Part shown: piece after piece, positions 8,301 to 16,289 of the stretch
Layout: every line of letters begins with the position of its first letter
Numbering within the stretch: position 1 is the first letter of the stretch
NCBI RefSeq assembly: GCF_025153455.1
Contig: NZ_JANZNT010000001.1
Location: 1,994,001-2,058,000 of the forward strand
Source: Sphingomonas sp. BGYR3
GTDB taxonomy: Bacteria > Pseudomonadota > Alphaproteobacteria > Sphingomonadales > Sphingomonadaceae
DNA length: 64,000 nucleotides
Direction: 5' to 3'
Program-made: the position numbers and the translations under genes
The notes under the pieces: generated by a model
Seen by the model: only the letters and a program-made list of their open reading frames with translations
Databases searched by the model: none
What the model was told of the DNA's origin: nothing

Positions 8301-10103
8301 GGGCAAGGGGCCGTCAATGGTCTTGACGTCGCCGCTAGGATAATAAGTCAATCCGGTGGTCGCCAGCAACGTATTGTCGCCCGATCCGGTGGTGATGGAG
8401 ACAGGCAGTAGACCATCATCCGGCCCGTAAACGGTGGTAGTTTTTACCTGTGACGCTTGACCCTCACAAGCTGCCGCCGCCGTGCAGCTACTGAACACAG
8501 TTTGTCGCCATACGGGCGAACCCGAGACGATCGCCCCGCTGCCGTTACGATAGTTAGCTGCGATAGATTGGTAGGAGAAACGGGTGGTCGGGCGTGGGCT
8601 ACCGGCCTGCGGCGCCGGCGCCTCGACCGTCAGCAACCCACCATTAGACGGATCATAGCTATAATCGGTTTGTTTGCCACGAGCATCGATCGTCGATGAA
8701 GGCTTGTTGCATGTCCTGAGGTTCGTACACGTGGACGGAAATACAGCGCTGATCCCGATTGCAGGTGTGGTCGTATCGGACGAAGTCCGGGTTTCAGAGG
8801 TGCGGTTGCCCCGTCCGTCATAAGTATAATCTACACGACGCCACTCAGAGCTGCCGTGTCTGCCATAGATAGCATAGGTCAGTCTCTTAAAGCTGTCATA
8901 GTAATAGTTTATGCTATTGCTGAGCTCATCGCGAAAATAGGAAGGCTCACCCCAAGTTCCACTCCCCGAGAAATTGTAAACTCGCTGTATGGTCGAGCCA
9001 GGTCGCGTGACCAGCGCAACCGGAACACCATATTGGCCCGCAGGATATTCATAAGCCCAGGTGCCTTTGCCATCATTGACTGCGGAAACTGCAACCTGCC
9101 CCGGTGCCAGCACGTTGTAGGCGGAGAAGTTGAACGTTTTTTGCACACCGGACGGCATCACGATCTTCGTCGGATGAATTTCGGTCCCTTCGAATGAGAC
9201 CGACTTCCCGGAAGTGTCAACAAGCGTTTTCGTGCTGCGGTTATAGGTAAGCGATGGCCATACACCGGGGATTGAACAACTCGCTGCAGCAGGATCGCAG
9301 GTCACGTCCGCCATGTCGAACAGGGTAACGTTCGCCCGGTAGAATTTCGTGGAATCCTCTGGAGTGGGCTGCCAGTCGATCCGCATTTGATAGCCGAGAT
9401 TGGTGGCCACCGATCGTAGTAAATAGGTGTGGGTGGTAACCGATCCTGCCGTCGTCGGAGCATAGCGGTAATGGTAGGTCACCACTTCCCCTGCCGGATA
9501 GGTGATCGACAGCAGCTGGGCTGTTGGCGATGCTGGATTGCCTCCGGGCAATGCCTTTGAGAACGTAGCGATCGTTCCGTCCGGTCCAGTGTGCGTGAAG
9601 ATTTGCGAGCCGGCGTCATAGGTCAGAGTCGAGCCGTTGCCCTGATCGGATGTGAAGGTGCCCGATCCTAGTGCGCCACTGAGCGAAAAGGCGTGCGAAA
9701 CGCCCTTTACGACCACCATGTAGCGATAGGGCTGCTGCGTGGTCGGCTCCTCGATAAAGCCGCTGGCATTGTCCCGCGTGATCCCGCCGATTTGCCAAAC
9801 ATAATCCAGTCCACCAGGCCCGGCAGGACCGATGGAAATCCTGCCCAGTTCGAGGGTCAGCGAACCGGTACGCAGATCCACGCCATGCTCATCAACCGTC
9901 TGGAAAATCGGTGGGGCCGTTTGCGTCTGGGCGACTGCCGCCGTCGGCAACACGACGACGCAGGAACCAATTACATAGGCAGCGACTTGCAAGGCCATCG
10001 GCCTCAAAGGGTTTGGCGCTCGATGTTGCTTAGGGTAGGTTGACATCAGCGCGCCTAGGGCATGGCGTGAGGCGCTGAGGCTCAGCAATTTACGTGATAC
10101 CAT
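5379..10103 (-). CDS. RHS/YD-repeat polymorphic toxin with HINT domain
   Basis: 1574 residues from the ATG at 10103, which has a GGAGGGG ribosome site upstream; the frame is open further 5' but that part is the opposite-frame shadow of the glycine-rich gene. A signal peptide is visible (VAAYVIGSCVVVLPTAAVAQ). The body contains many YD repeats (YDGRGN, YDSDGR, YDALGRL, YDLAGNR, YDSNGN) and ends in the RHS core signature RFMQTDPIGYGDGLNAYAYV. Residues about 1363-1502 are an intein-like HINT domain (CFVAGTMVAT to VWVHNAC). The last 72 residues are a distinct tip (YISRDVTEHKGGAWKM), resembling the Ntox21-type predicted RNase toxins; that family call is tentative. The RHS shell would encapsulate the tip and HINT may release it. 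An immunity-like gene overlaps the stop. Confidence 0.9.
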   Translation of the reverse strand: MVSRKLLSLSASRHALGALMSTYPKQHRAPNPLRPMALQVAAYVIGSCVVVLPTAAVAQTQTAPPIFQTVDEHGVDLRTGSLTLELGRISIGPAGPGGLDYVWQIGGITRDNASGFIEEPTTQQPYRYMVVVKGVSHAFSLSGALGSGTFTSDQGNGSTLTYDAGSQIFTHTGPDGTIATFSKALPGGNPASPTAQLLSITYPAGEVVTYHYRYAPTTAGSVTTHTYLLRSVATNLGYQMRIDWQPTPEDSTKFYRANVTLFDMADVTCDPAAASCSIPGVWPSLTYNRSTKTLVDTSGKSVSFEGTEIHPTKIVMPSGVQKTFNFSAYNVLAPGQVAVSAVNDGKGTWAYEYPAGQYGVPVALVTRPGSTIQRVYNFSGSGTWGEPSYFRDELSNSINYYYDSFKRLTYAIYGRHGSSEWRRVDYTYDGRGNRTSETRTSSDTTTPAIGISAVFPSTCTNLRTCNKPSSTIDARGKQTDYSYDPSNGGLLTVEAPAPQAGSPRPTTRFSYQSIAANYRNGSGAIVSGSPVWRQTVFSSCTAAAACEGQASQVKTTTVYGPDDGLLPVSITTGSGDNTLLATTGLTYYPSGDVKTIDGPLPGTADTTRRYYDANRRPIGEIGPDPDDAGPLPRQATRIAYDSDGRVVSNETGSATAQDDAAMNGFVSVEQSYTDYDAQGRPARVRAATGAGTSSLMQLSYTNSGQPECMAVRMNPAAFSSLPASACDLGAQGSNGPDRITKLTYNPIDAVLTKTSGFGTSSSITEHTAYTIFGEIEHVRDGNNNRTSYTYDGQGRLKRTYYPVATLGANASSTTDYEENVYLANGDLTSFRKRDGRSLGYTYDDLGRLVQLTIPDGSGLAPTATRDKFFGYDLLNRQTHARFDSHYGEGIINGYDALGRLISESQVMDGVTRNLGYYYDLAGNRTRINYPDGSYFTYEYDGVGRIALIRENGGPLLKSYSYNAAGRWSGEISRGGAIATTASYDSFGRMQSLNHDMAGTVGDLTASLGYNAAGEIVTRSRDNASYAWVPTSGTLNYVRNGLNQYTTVNGNPYSHDSNGNLSSDGVTTYGYDVENRLISVTGGGRNTTLRYDVLGRLYEVAANSGTTRFLYDGGDLIGEYDTGGSHLARYIHGVAVDEPVAWYSIGAPWPSASRAYAADERGSIVAVTDADGNRILTNTYDEYGTPGSDAGGRFRYTGQVWLPEAGLYYYKARMYSPMLGRFMQTDPIGYGDGLNAYAYVGNDPMNMVDPSGLCSQNQEKRDANGKLAPTPGGPCPDDIVVWGRRRMSDEDAARWRGAFYDNYVRGVWDIGKTFIPGYDLYNCINSGCSAAGWALAVADITPVGKGVNTAIDVARLLKRFGCGCFVAGTMVATPDGFAAIETLKEGDLVLSKNEATNELGAKPITGLIRPDPKPVFAVMLDDPNGERELFHATDDHPWKVEGKGWVETKDLRPGDRIDTADGDDMVLAEVIDTGKVEQTYTLEVADWHTFFVGNDKVWVHNACKKLIKAAGALGYTLDKSVPRQMGQDVFKKGRSYISRDVTEHKGGAWKMFEMRGGNLVRTGTWNSDLTVRIDK

Positions 10104-10122
10104 GGTTCGTCCCCCTCCAACC

Positions 10123-11049
10123 TTAGCCTTGCGGCCCAGTAATTGTTCCATTGTTGTTGATAGTGACGGTCTGGCCATTCTTTCGCACTGCATAGCCGGC
10201 CGCTCCGCCCGCAGCGCCGTTCTGGCCTGCAAAGCCGGCAGCTCCATAATTGCCGCCATTGCCCCCGGTGGGACCGGTATTAGTTCCACCAGTGCCACCA
10301 CCCGATACGGTCCCCGGATTACCTGGCGAGCCATTTGATCCGCCATTGGTTCCAAGTGCAGGAATTCCGCCTGCACCGTTGGGGGCGCCTCCGCCGCCGC
10401 CGCACCCGCCGACCATTCCCCCACCATAAGGTGTATAGAATTGATGGTTTTTGGCCCCTCCGCCTCCGCCTCCGCCCCCCTGAAGTATGGCGCCCGATTG
10501 GACCTCTATGGACATGGGAACCTGAGCACTCAGCGCAGCGCCGCCGGCACCTCCCATTGATGGCGTGAGGCTCCCGCCGCCGCCTCCGCCGCCGCCACCA
10601 CGAACGATTGAGCCTGTCAGCAAGACTACGACGAGCGTTACACCCGCAGGCCAGGAACCGGTGTCGATGGCGGTCCCGCCCGCCGCCGCCGCGCCGCCGG
10701 CCGCTCCTTGGATCACCGTCCCTGAGGGAACCTCAAACCGGTAGCTGGCATTCGAGGCGCCGGCATAGCCCGCGGCGTTAGCAATCGCCCGCAAGTTCTT
10801 GGGCGCAGAGCCGGTCAGCTGAATTGTCGTTGCGCTAGGACTTGGCGTCGGAGCGGGTCCATTTGCCGTTACTTGTGTGCGATTACTGCTTGCATCGAAA
10901 GCCGTACTGACACTGGATCCGTCTATGCGATTGACCGAGATCAAACGTCCGTGCACGTCATATTGATACTGGTCTTGGGCGGCCGCGCGCTTAACGCCAG
11001 TAAGCGCTATCAGCGCCGAGCCAGTCATGAACAGGCGGCGATTTTGCAT
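10123..11049 (-). CDS. Secreted glycine-rich protein with an N-terminal YD-like segment
   Basis: 308 residues. It begins with a twin-arginine-like signal (NRRLFMTGSALIAL, then AAAQ). Next come a short RHS-like YD segment (YQYDVHGRLISVNR...YDASSNRT pattern, residues about 27-60), a beta-rich stretch with AGVTLVVVLLTGSIV, and then a long Gly/Asn-rich half with G8-G9 runs. The glycine-rich part resembles the polyglycine sandwiches of phage and bacterial adhesive tips. It ends 19 bases before the RHS start and shares its direction, so the two are probably co-transcribed. It may be a surface or delivery partner of the RHS toxin; function is inferred. Confidence 0.7.
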   Translation of the reverse strand: MQNRRLFMTGSALIALTGVKRAAAQDQYQYDVHGRLISVNRIDGSSVSTAFDASSNRTQVTANGPAPTPSPSATTIQLTGSAPKNLRAIANAAGYAGASNASYRFEVPSGTVIQGAAGGAAAAGGTAIDTGSWPAGVTLVVVLLTGSIVRGGGGGGGGGSLTPSMGGAGGAALSAQVPMSIEVQSGAILQGGGGGGGGAKNHQFYTPYGGGMVGGCGGGGGAPNGAGGIPALGTNGGSNGSPGNPGTVSGGGTGGTNTGPTGGNGGNYGAAGFAGQNGAAGGAAGYAVRKNGQTVTINNNGTITGPQG

Positions 11050-11682
11050 GCTCCCCCTCCATTACTTATTTCTATCTGTCTTCAAACGCGACAGAGCCGA
11101 TCATAAAGTGTAATTGATCATAATCAAATATTCCTGTCTAGATCAAAAAACATAATTATTTAGATCAATTGAAAATTAAAAATATAAAATAATAGTAATG
11201 CATATTTATGCATCGCAGCCGCAGTCTATGATATAACTATTCACAGACGCTACAAATTGATGTATTAGATAGAACAATATTTATAAATTATAAAAAATAG
11301 TTTCCTTTTTTACTATTTTGATAATATTAAATTATATCATGCCGAATAAATACTACTAAAGTGCATTTTGAAAATTTCGGAATATCCCAAATAGATTTAT
11401 TATAATATTTCCAGCAACCGGAGCTAAAAAAAGGGTTGCCTATCACTATCGTGCGGTTAAGCTAAATTTGTGCCACGAGGGTGGTGCCGAGGCGTGAGAA
11501 CCTCGCTTGAGAGACGACACTAGCATTCGTTCGGCCGGGTGGCCGATGCGCATGTCCAAGCCGCGTGCGGCTAAAGGCGTTGGCGCATGTCTCAAGCATG
11601 TTCTCAACACCCGGCTTGTCTTCCGAGCACAGACAATCGTCGGTCGGAATAGTATGCTTGGAAGTCACGACACTGCAAGAAC
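11050..11682. other. AT-rich intergenic region, no gene found
   Basis: The first about 400 bases are strikingly AT-rich with many A/T runs, unlike the rest of the window, and probably contain the promoter of the leftward glycine-rich/RHS pair. The last about 200 bases return to high GC and hold only short overlapping frames in both directions, none convincing. It marks the junction between the RHS block and the lasso-peptide locus. Confidence 0.6.
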
Positions 11683-12297
11683 ATGGATCGTTTCCGACAC
11701 TCGGTTCGGTTTGCGAACAAGTTCGTGACGTCAAATTTCAATTCTTTGAATTCGCGCTGCAGTAGCGACGATGAATGCACCACTCCCAGCGATCGGATTA
11801 TTCCATCTGTCCTACACATAGAAGACATATACAACCGCAACGCGCCCCAGTTACGTCGATTCTTCAAACGAAGAGCGGGACACGACGATGCGGATGACCT
11901 AGTCAACGATAGCTTTGTGCGGTTCGTATCAGCAGAAGCTACGGGTAATAGAGGTGTTGACTGCCCTGAGGCCTACCTCAACCGAATCGCCTTAAATTTG
12001 CTGCGCGATCGCGCACGATCAGCGCTCAACCGATCGCTCGCACGCCATATCCCGGTTGACGATGTCGCCCTCCCCGATTGCGATCCGGTGGCGAGGTTCG
12101 AAGCGCGTGACAAACTCAATCGACTTCAACAGGCGTTGTTGCGCTTAAAGCCGAAGACGCGGGCCATTTTCCTCGCTCATCGGATTGACGGATTAAGCTA
12201 TAAAGAGATTGCTGAACGGCATGGATTGAGCGTCAAAGGCGTCGAATGGCATATGACCAAGGCAATCGACCATCTCGACCGGGCGCTGAAGGACTGA
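11683..12297 (+). CDS. ECF sigma factor (FecI-like) of the lasso locus
   Basis: Up to 204 residues. Region 2 is seen at about residues 50-85 (YNRNAPQLRRFFKRRAGHDDADDLVNDSFVRF), noted here by the landmark DDADDLVNDSF. Region 4 is at the C-terminus (LPKTRAIF-like KPKTRAIFLAHRIDGLSYKEI, landmark LSYKEIAERHGLSVKGVE). Such sigma factors pair with a FecR anti-sigma and a TonB receptor to sense ligands at the surface. The first about 40 residues are not typical, so the true start may be downstream of ATG 11683. The TGA overlaps the next ATG (TGATG). Confidence 0.88.
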   Translation: MDRFRHSVRFANKFVTSNFNSLNSRCSSDDECTTPSDRIIPSVLHIEDIYNRNAPQLRRFFKRRAGHDDADDLVNDSFVRFVSAEATGNRGVDCPEAYLNRIALNLLRDRARSALNRSLARHIPVDDVALPDCDPVARFEARDKLNRLQQALLRLKPKTRAIFLAHRIDGLSYKEIAERHGLSVKGVEWHMTKAIDHLDRALKD

Positions 12298-13277
12298 TGC
12301 CTTCGAAAGACAGGATTGACGGCACAGCACATCCTGTGCGCGAACAGGCCATTGCCTGGCTTGCTCGATTGCGTGCGGGGCCAAGCGCGGGCGACATGGA
12401 CCGGTTCGAGCAATGGTATGCCTCCGACCCGGAGCATGCGGACGCTTATGATGCTGTCCTCGACAGTTGGGAGGACACCGCCCTGCTTGCGGATAACTCG
12501 GCGCATCGCCCAGCGTCGGTCCTCCAGCGCCGATCCTGGGTAAGAGCTGCGCAGGTGGCTGCAGCCGCGCTGCTGCTCCTGGTTCTCGGCAATTTTGTCT
12601 ATGGCAACCTCATACCAGCCAATTCGGCTGCCGGGTCTGTGATCGCCAGCAAGATCGGCGAAATTCGCAGCATGACGCTCGCAGACGGGTCGCGGCTCAC
12701 GCTCGATACCGATAGCGAGGTGGAAGTCCGCTTCGATTCAGGTGAGCGGCGATTGAACTTGATCCGGGGGCGCGCACGGTTCGCTGTTGCGCATGACCGA
12801 GAGCGACCTTTTGTCGTCCATGCGGGTCATCGCGAGGTCATCGCGCATGGCACATTATTCGACGTTGACCTGGGGAATAGCACTATTCTCGTCACCTTGC
12901 TTCAAGGCTCTGTCGAGGTTCGCCAGTCAGCAGCAGTCAGTTCTGCCACGAGGGGGCGCCTCCTAAAACCGGGCCAGCAACTCGCGACTTCGGCCGAGGC
13001 GCCAGACAAACTTGTCGAGGCTCGGGCAATCGATGAAAACTGGCCTTCGGGCATGCTTTCCTTCGAGGGCGCCCCGCTGGCAGACGTTCTTACCGCTGCC
13101 AACCGCTATGGCCGCCATGCGATCATCCTGCGCGATCCTGCGCTAGGAAGGCTGCGCTTTACCGGGACCTTCAAATCAGGCGACCAGGATGCGCTGGCCC
13201 GACTAATCGGACGCATGTTCAAGCTCGATGCCTCACAGGACGCCAACCGCAACTACATCCTCGCCTCGGCAAAATAA
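12297..13277 (+). CDS. FecR-like anti-sigma factor
   Basis: 326 residues from the ATG that overlaps the sigma-factor stop. Residues about 1-75 form the cytoplasmic DUF4880-type sigma-binding part (AIAWLARLRAGPSAGDMDRFEQW landmark: FEQWYASDPEHADAY). One membrane helix follows (AAQVAAAALLLLVLGNFVYG). The periplasmic FecR domain comes next (RSMTLADGSRLTLDTDSEV, HREVIAHGTLFDV, LLQGSVEVR), and the end has an STN-like module (FEGAPLADVLTAANRYG). It would hold the sigma factor inactive until the neighbouring TonB receptor signals. Confidence 0.92.
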   Translation: MPSKDRIDGTAHPVREQAIAWLARLRAGPSAGDMDRFEQWYASDPEHADAYDAVLDSWEDTALLADNSAHRPASVLQRRSWVRAAQVAAAALLLLVLGNFVYGNLIPANSAAGSVIASKIGEIRSMTLADGSRLTLDTDSEVEVRFDSGERRLNLIRGRARFAVAHDRERPFVVHAGHREVIAHGTLFDVDLGNSTILVTLLQGSVEVRQSAAVSSATRGRLLKPGQQLATSAEAPDKLVEARAIDENWPSGMLSFEGAPLADVLTAANRYGRHAIILRDPALGRLRFTGTFKSGDQDALARLIGRMFKLDASQDANRNYILASAK

Positions 13278-13358
13278 ATTCCCAGGGTAAAGCAGCCGAC
13301 CACCGTCGAACCCCCAGCCACGCCGCGTTGGTGTGCCTAATCCGGGGGACCCCTGTCG

Positions 13359-16289
13359 ATGCCCATTCTTGCCAAATCCGCATTGCCGCTTGCCATGTCC
13401 ATGCTTGTGCTGGCGCATACCTCACCCGCTGCGGCACAGGCGCAGCGCCAGACCTATGATCTGCCAGCCCAGCCACTCGCCCGGTCGCTGCGCATCGTCG
13501 CAACCCAGACCGGCCGGAGCATTGCCGCGCCCGCCGAGCGCCTCAGCGGCAAGACGGCACCGGCGGTTCGCGGTGCATTCACGCTCGATGAAGTAGTTGA
13601 ACGCCTGCTGGCCGGATCTGGCCTCAGGGCAAGACCCGCCGGCGATGGGCTGGTTATCGAACAGGATAGCAGCGCAGAAACCTCAGACGAACGCCGGGTT
13701 GATGAGGACATTCTGGTCACGGGTACGCGGATCCGGGGTTCAGGACCCGTCGGTTCGACCGTCACGGTGATTGATCGCAAGGCGATCGAGCGCAGCGGCT
13801 ATGCGACCGTCCAGGATATTGCCCAGACCATTCCCCAGAATTTCGGGGGCTCGCCAGGCGAGACCGCCGGCGTCAGCTCCTTCCAGTCCGAATCAGGGCT
13901 CAACACGGCGGCTGGCTCGAGCATCAACCTGCGCGGCCTGGGGACCGGCTCGACACTCGTTCTTCTGAATGGCGACCGGCCGCCTTTGGGCGGCTTTTCC
14001 GGCATTTTCAGCGATGTCTCGATGATCCCTGCTTCGGCGATCGAGCGGATCGAGATCGTCGCTGATGGGGCTTCGGCAATTTACGGCTCGGATGCGGTCG
14101 CAGGCGTCGTTAACATCATCCCGCGCAGTAATTTTTCAGGTGCCGAAAGCCGGCTTCGGGTGGCGACCGCCGATGGCGATGCCGAGGATGTGGTGGCGAG
14201 CCAGCTGATTGGCACACGCTGGCGAACCGGCCATGCGATGATCGCTTATGAATTTTATCGCCGGACCCGGCTGGGGGCGTCAGCCCGCGCCTATGCGACC
14301 GACGATCTTCGCGCTTATGGCGGCACGGACAACCGGAACCGCTTTGCCAGTCCCGGGACGATCATCGCGGCAAATGGCCAGATTTTTGCCATTCCGGCCG
14401 GCCAGGATGGTCGCAATCTCCAGGCCGGTGACCTCATTCCCAACCGCTTCAACCCCGGCAACGACTGGGATCAGGCCGACCTGCTTCCCGACCAGCGGCG
14501 CCACTCGGTTTATGGTGCGGCAAGGCAGGAGTTCATGCCGGGCTTCGACCTTTATGCGCGCGGCCTTTATTCGTCGCGAAACTTTGAAAAGCGCGAGCGC
14601 CCGATCAGCAATGCGACCCGCACCGTCCCAGTCACCAATCCCTTTTATGTGGATCCGATCGGTACGCGCCAGCCGGTCCGCGTCCAGTACAGCTTTGTCG
14701 ATGATCTCGGCCCCGAGACAACGAGCGGCCGTGTCGAGGCCTATGGCCTCAGCCTTGGCGCAGCGGCCGAACTTGGCCGCTGGTCGATTGACCTCCACGG
14801 AACCTGGGGGCGGCAGGACGAAGAGCGCCGGATCGACAATCGAATCAACACGGCCCGGCTTGCTGCGGCCCTGGCGGATCCCGATCCGGCCACGGCTTAC
14901 AACCTGTTCGGCAGCGGCGGCACCAACACTCCGGCGGCTATTGCCCGCATCCGGGGAGCGACCAGCGCTGGCAATGGCGGGAGCGTCTGGTCGGCAGCGC
15001 TTCGCGCCGATGGGCCGCTCGTCGCCTTGCCGGCTGGCGATCTGCGGCTCGCGGTCGGCACTGAATATCGCGAGGAGCGCTACCGCGCGCGACCGACGAT
15101 CAGCGATGTCTCGACGCTCGCCCCGGTGACGCTCGCGCCCATCGATCTTCCCGACCCCCGCAATGTCCGCGCTGCTTATGGCGAACTCAGCATCCCGGTC
15201 TTTGGCGAGGGCCTGGATTTGCCGGGGCTCCACCGGCTCGATCTTTCTGCGGCCCTTCGGGCCGAACGCTATAGCGACTTTGGCGCTACCACCAATCCGA
15301 AGCTCGGCATCGCCTGGGAACCCATTCGCGGCGCGACCTTGCGCGGTACCTGGGGCAAATCCTTCCGAGCGCCCAATTTCAACAATCTGCGCCAGGACCC
15401 TGCCAATTCGCTGTTCTTCGCTTTCACGCTGCCTAATCCCGCTTCGGTAACCGGCACCACCAATGTGCTCGTCATTCGGGGTAATGATCCCGAGCTTCGT
15501 GCCGAGCGCGCGACCAGCTGGACGCTTGGGCTCGATCTTCGGCCCGCTGTCCTTCCCGGCCTGACCGCCAGCCTCACTTACTACAATATCGATTATCGCG
15601 ACCGGATCGATTCCCCGGCCGCCAATTTGCTGGCCTTTCTGGTCAACCGGCCAACCTATGAAGGCATTATCGATGCCAATCCTTCGCTGGCGACCATCCA
15701 GGGCTTTTTTGCAGCGCCCGTTTTCCAGAACCCCTTCAATCTCGCGCCGGACGACATTGAACTGCTCATCGATGCGCGGCTCCAGAATCTGTCGGTCGTC
15801 CGGCAGAGCGGGCTCGATCTTGACCTGGGCTACCGCTTCGATGCGCTGGGTGGGACGGCCGATCTCGGCCTGACCGGCGCCTATATTTTCACCATCCGCC
15901 AGGGTCTCACCGCCACGGCACCGGCGGTCGATGTCGTCGACCGGCTCGGCAACCCGGTCGATCTCAGGCTGCGCGCCCGAGCCGCCTGGTCCGACCAACA
16001 TTGGACGGTCTCTGCCTTTGCCAATTACATCGACAGCTACACCAATCTGACCAGTGCCACACCCCAGCAGGTCGCCAGCTGGACGACGGTTGATCTCCAG
16101 ATTGCTTATGGCTTCGGCGATGCCGGACCGGGCAGGGGATGGAGCCTGTCGCTTGGTGCCACCAACCTCTTCGACCGCGATCCGCCCCGCGCTGCCTATT
16201 TTCTCGGGCCTTTTTCAGCGGGGTTCGATCCCGATAATGCCAGCCCGCTCGGCAGGGTCGTTGCGCTGACGGTGAGCAAGTCATGGTGA
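13359..16289 (+). CDS. STN-containing TonB-dependent outer-membrane receptor
   Basis: 976 residues. A signal peptide (LPLAMSMLVLAHTSPAAAQA) is followed by an STN signalling domain (YDLPAQPLARSLRIVATQTG, about residues 33-105). Then come a TonB-box-like region (DEDILVTGTRIRG), the plug (NLRGLGTGSTLVLLNGDR; IERIEIVADGASAIYGSDA) and a 22-strand-type barrel ending in VALTVSKSW with an aromatic last residue. The STN domain and upstream sigma/FecR pair imply trans-envelope signalling. In proteobacterial lasso-peptide loci this receptor is thought to import the lasso peptide for cleavage by the isopeptidase; that role is inferred here. Confidence 0.93.
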   Translation: MPILAKSALPLAMSMLVLAHTSPAAAQAQRQTYDLPAQPLARSLRIVATQTGRSIAAPAERLSGKTAPAVRGAFTLDEVVERLLAGSGLRARPAGDGLVIEQDSSAETSDERRVDEDILVTGTRIRGSGPVGSTVTVIDRKAIERSGYATVQDIAQTIPQNFGGSPGETAGVSSFQSESGLNTAAGSSINLRGLGTGSTLVLLNGDRPPLGGFSGIFSDVSMIPASAIERIEIVADGASAIYGSDAVAGVVNIIPRSNFSGAESRLRVATADGDAEDVVASQLIGTRWRTGHAMIAYEFYRRTRLGASARAYATDDLRAYGGTDNRNRFASPGTIIAANGQIFAIPAGQDGRNLQAGDLIPNRFNPGNDWDQADLLPDQRRHSVYGAARQEFMPGFDLYARGLYSSRNFEKRERPISNATRTVPVTNPFYVDPIGTRQPVRVQYSFVDDLGPETTSGRVEAYGLSLGAAAELGRWSIDLHGTWGRQDEERRIDNRINTARLAAALADPDPATAYNLFGSGGTNTPAAIARIRGATSAGNGGSVWSAALRADGPLVALPAGDLRLAVGTEYREERYRARPTISDVSTLAPVTLAPIDLPDPRNVRAAYGELSIPVFGEGLDLPGLHRLDLSAALRAERYSDFGATTNPKLGIAWEPIRGATLRGTWGKSFRAPNFNNLRQDPANSLFFAFTLPNPASVTGTTNVLVIRGNDPELRAERATSWTLGLDLRPAVLPGLTASLTYYNIDYRDRIDSPAANLLAFLVNRPTYEGIIDANPSLATIQGFFAAPVFQNPFNLAPDDIELLIDARLQNLSVVRQSGLDLDLGYRFDALGGTADLGLTGAYIFTIRQGLTATAPAVDVVDRLGNPVDLRLRARAAWSDQHWTVSAFANYIDSYTNLTSATPQQVASWTTVDLQIAYGFGDAGPGRGWSLSLGATNLFDRDPPRAAYFLGPFSAGFDPDNASPLGRVVALTVSKSW

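Noticed and set aside
10104..10427. N-terminal extension of the RHS reading frame
   Set aside because: It is the other-frame reading of the glycine-rich gene; the start with a good ribosome site and signal peptide is at 10103.
11462..11734. - strand frame before the sigma factor
   Set aside because: No recognisable product; it overlaps the sigma gene start and looks like a decayed remnant.
14280..16001. Long - strand frame (573 codons) opposite the TonB receptor
   Set aside because: Shadow of a GC-rich receptor gene; no domains, low-complexity composition.
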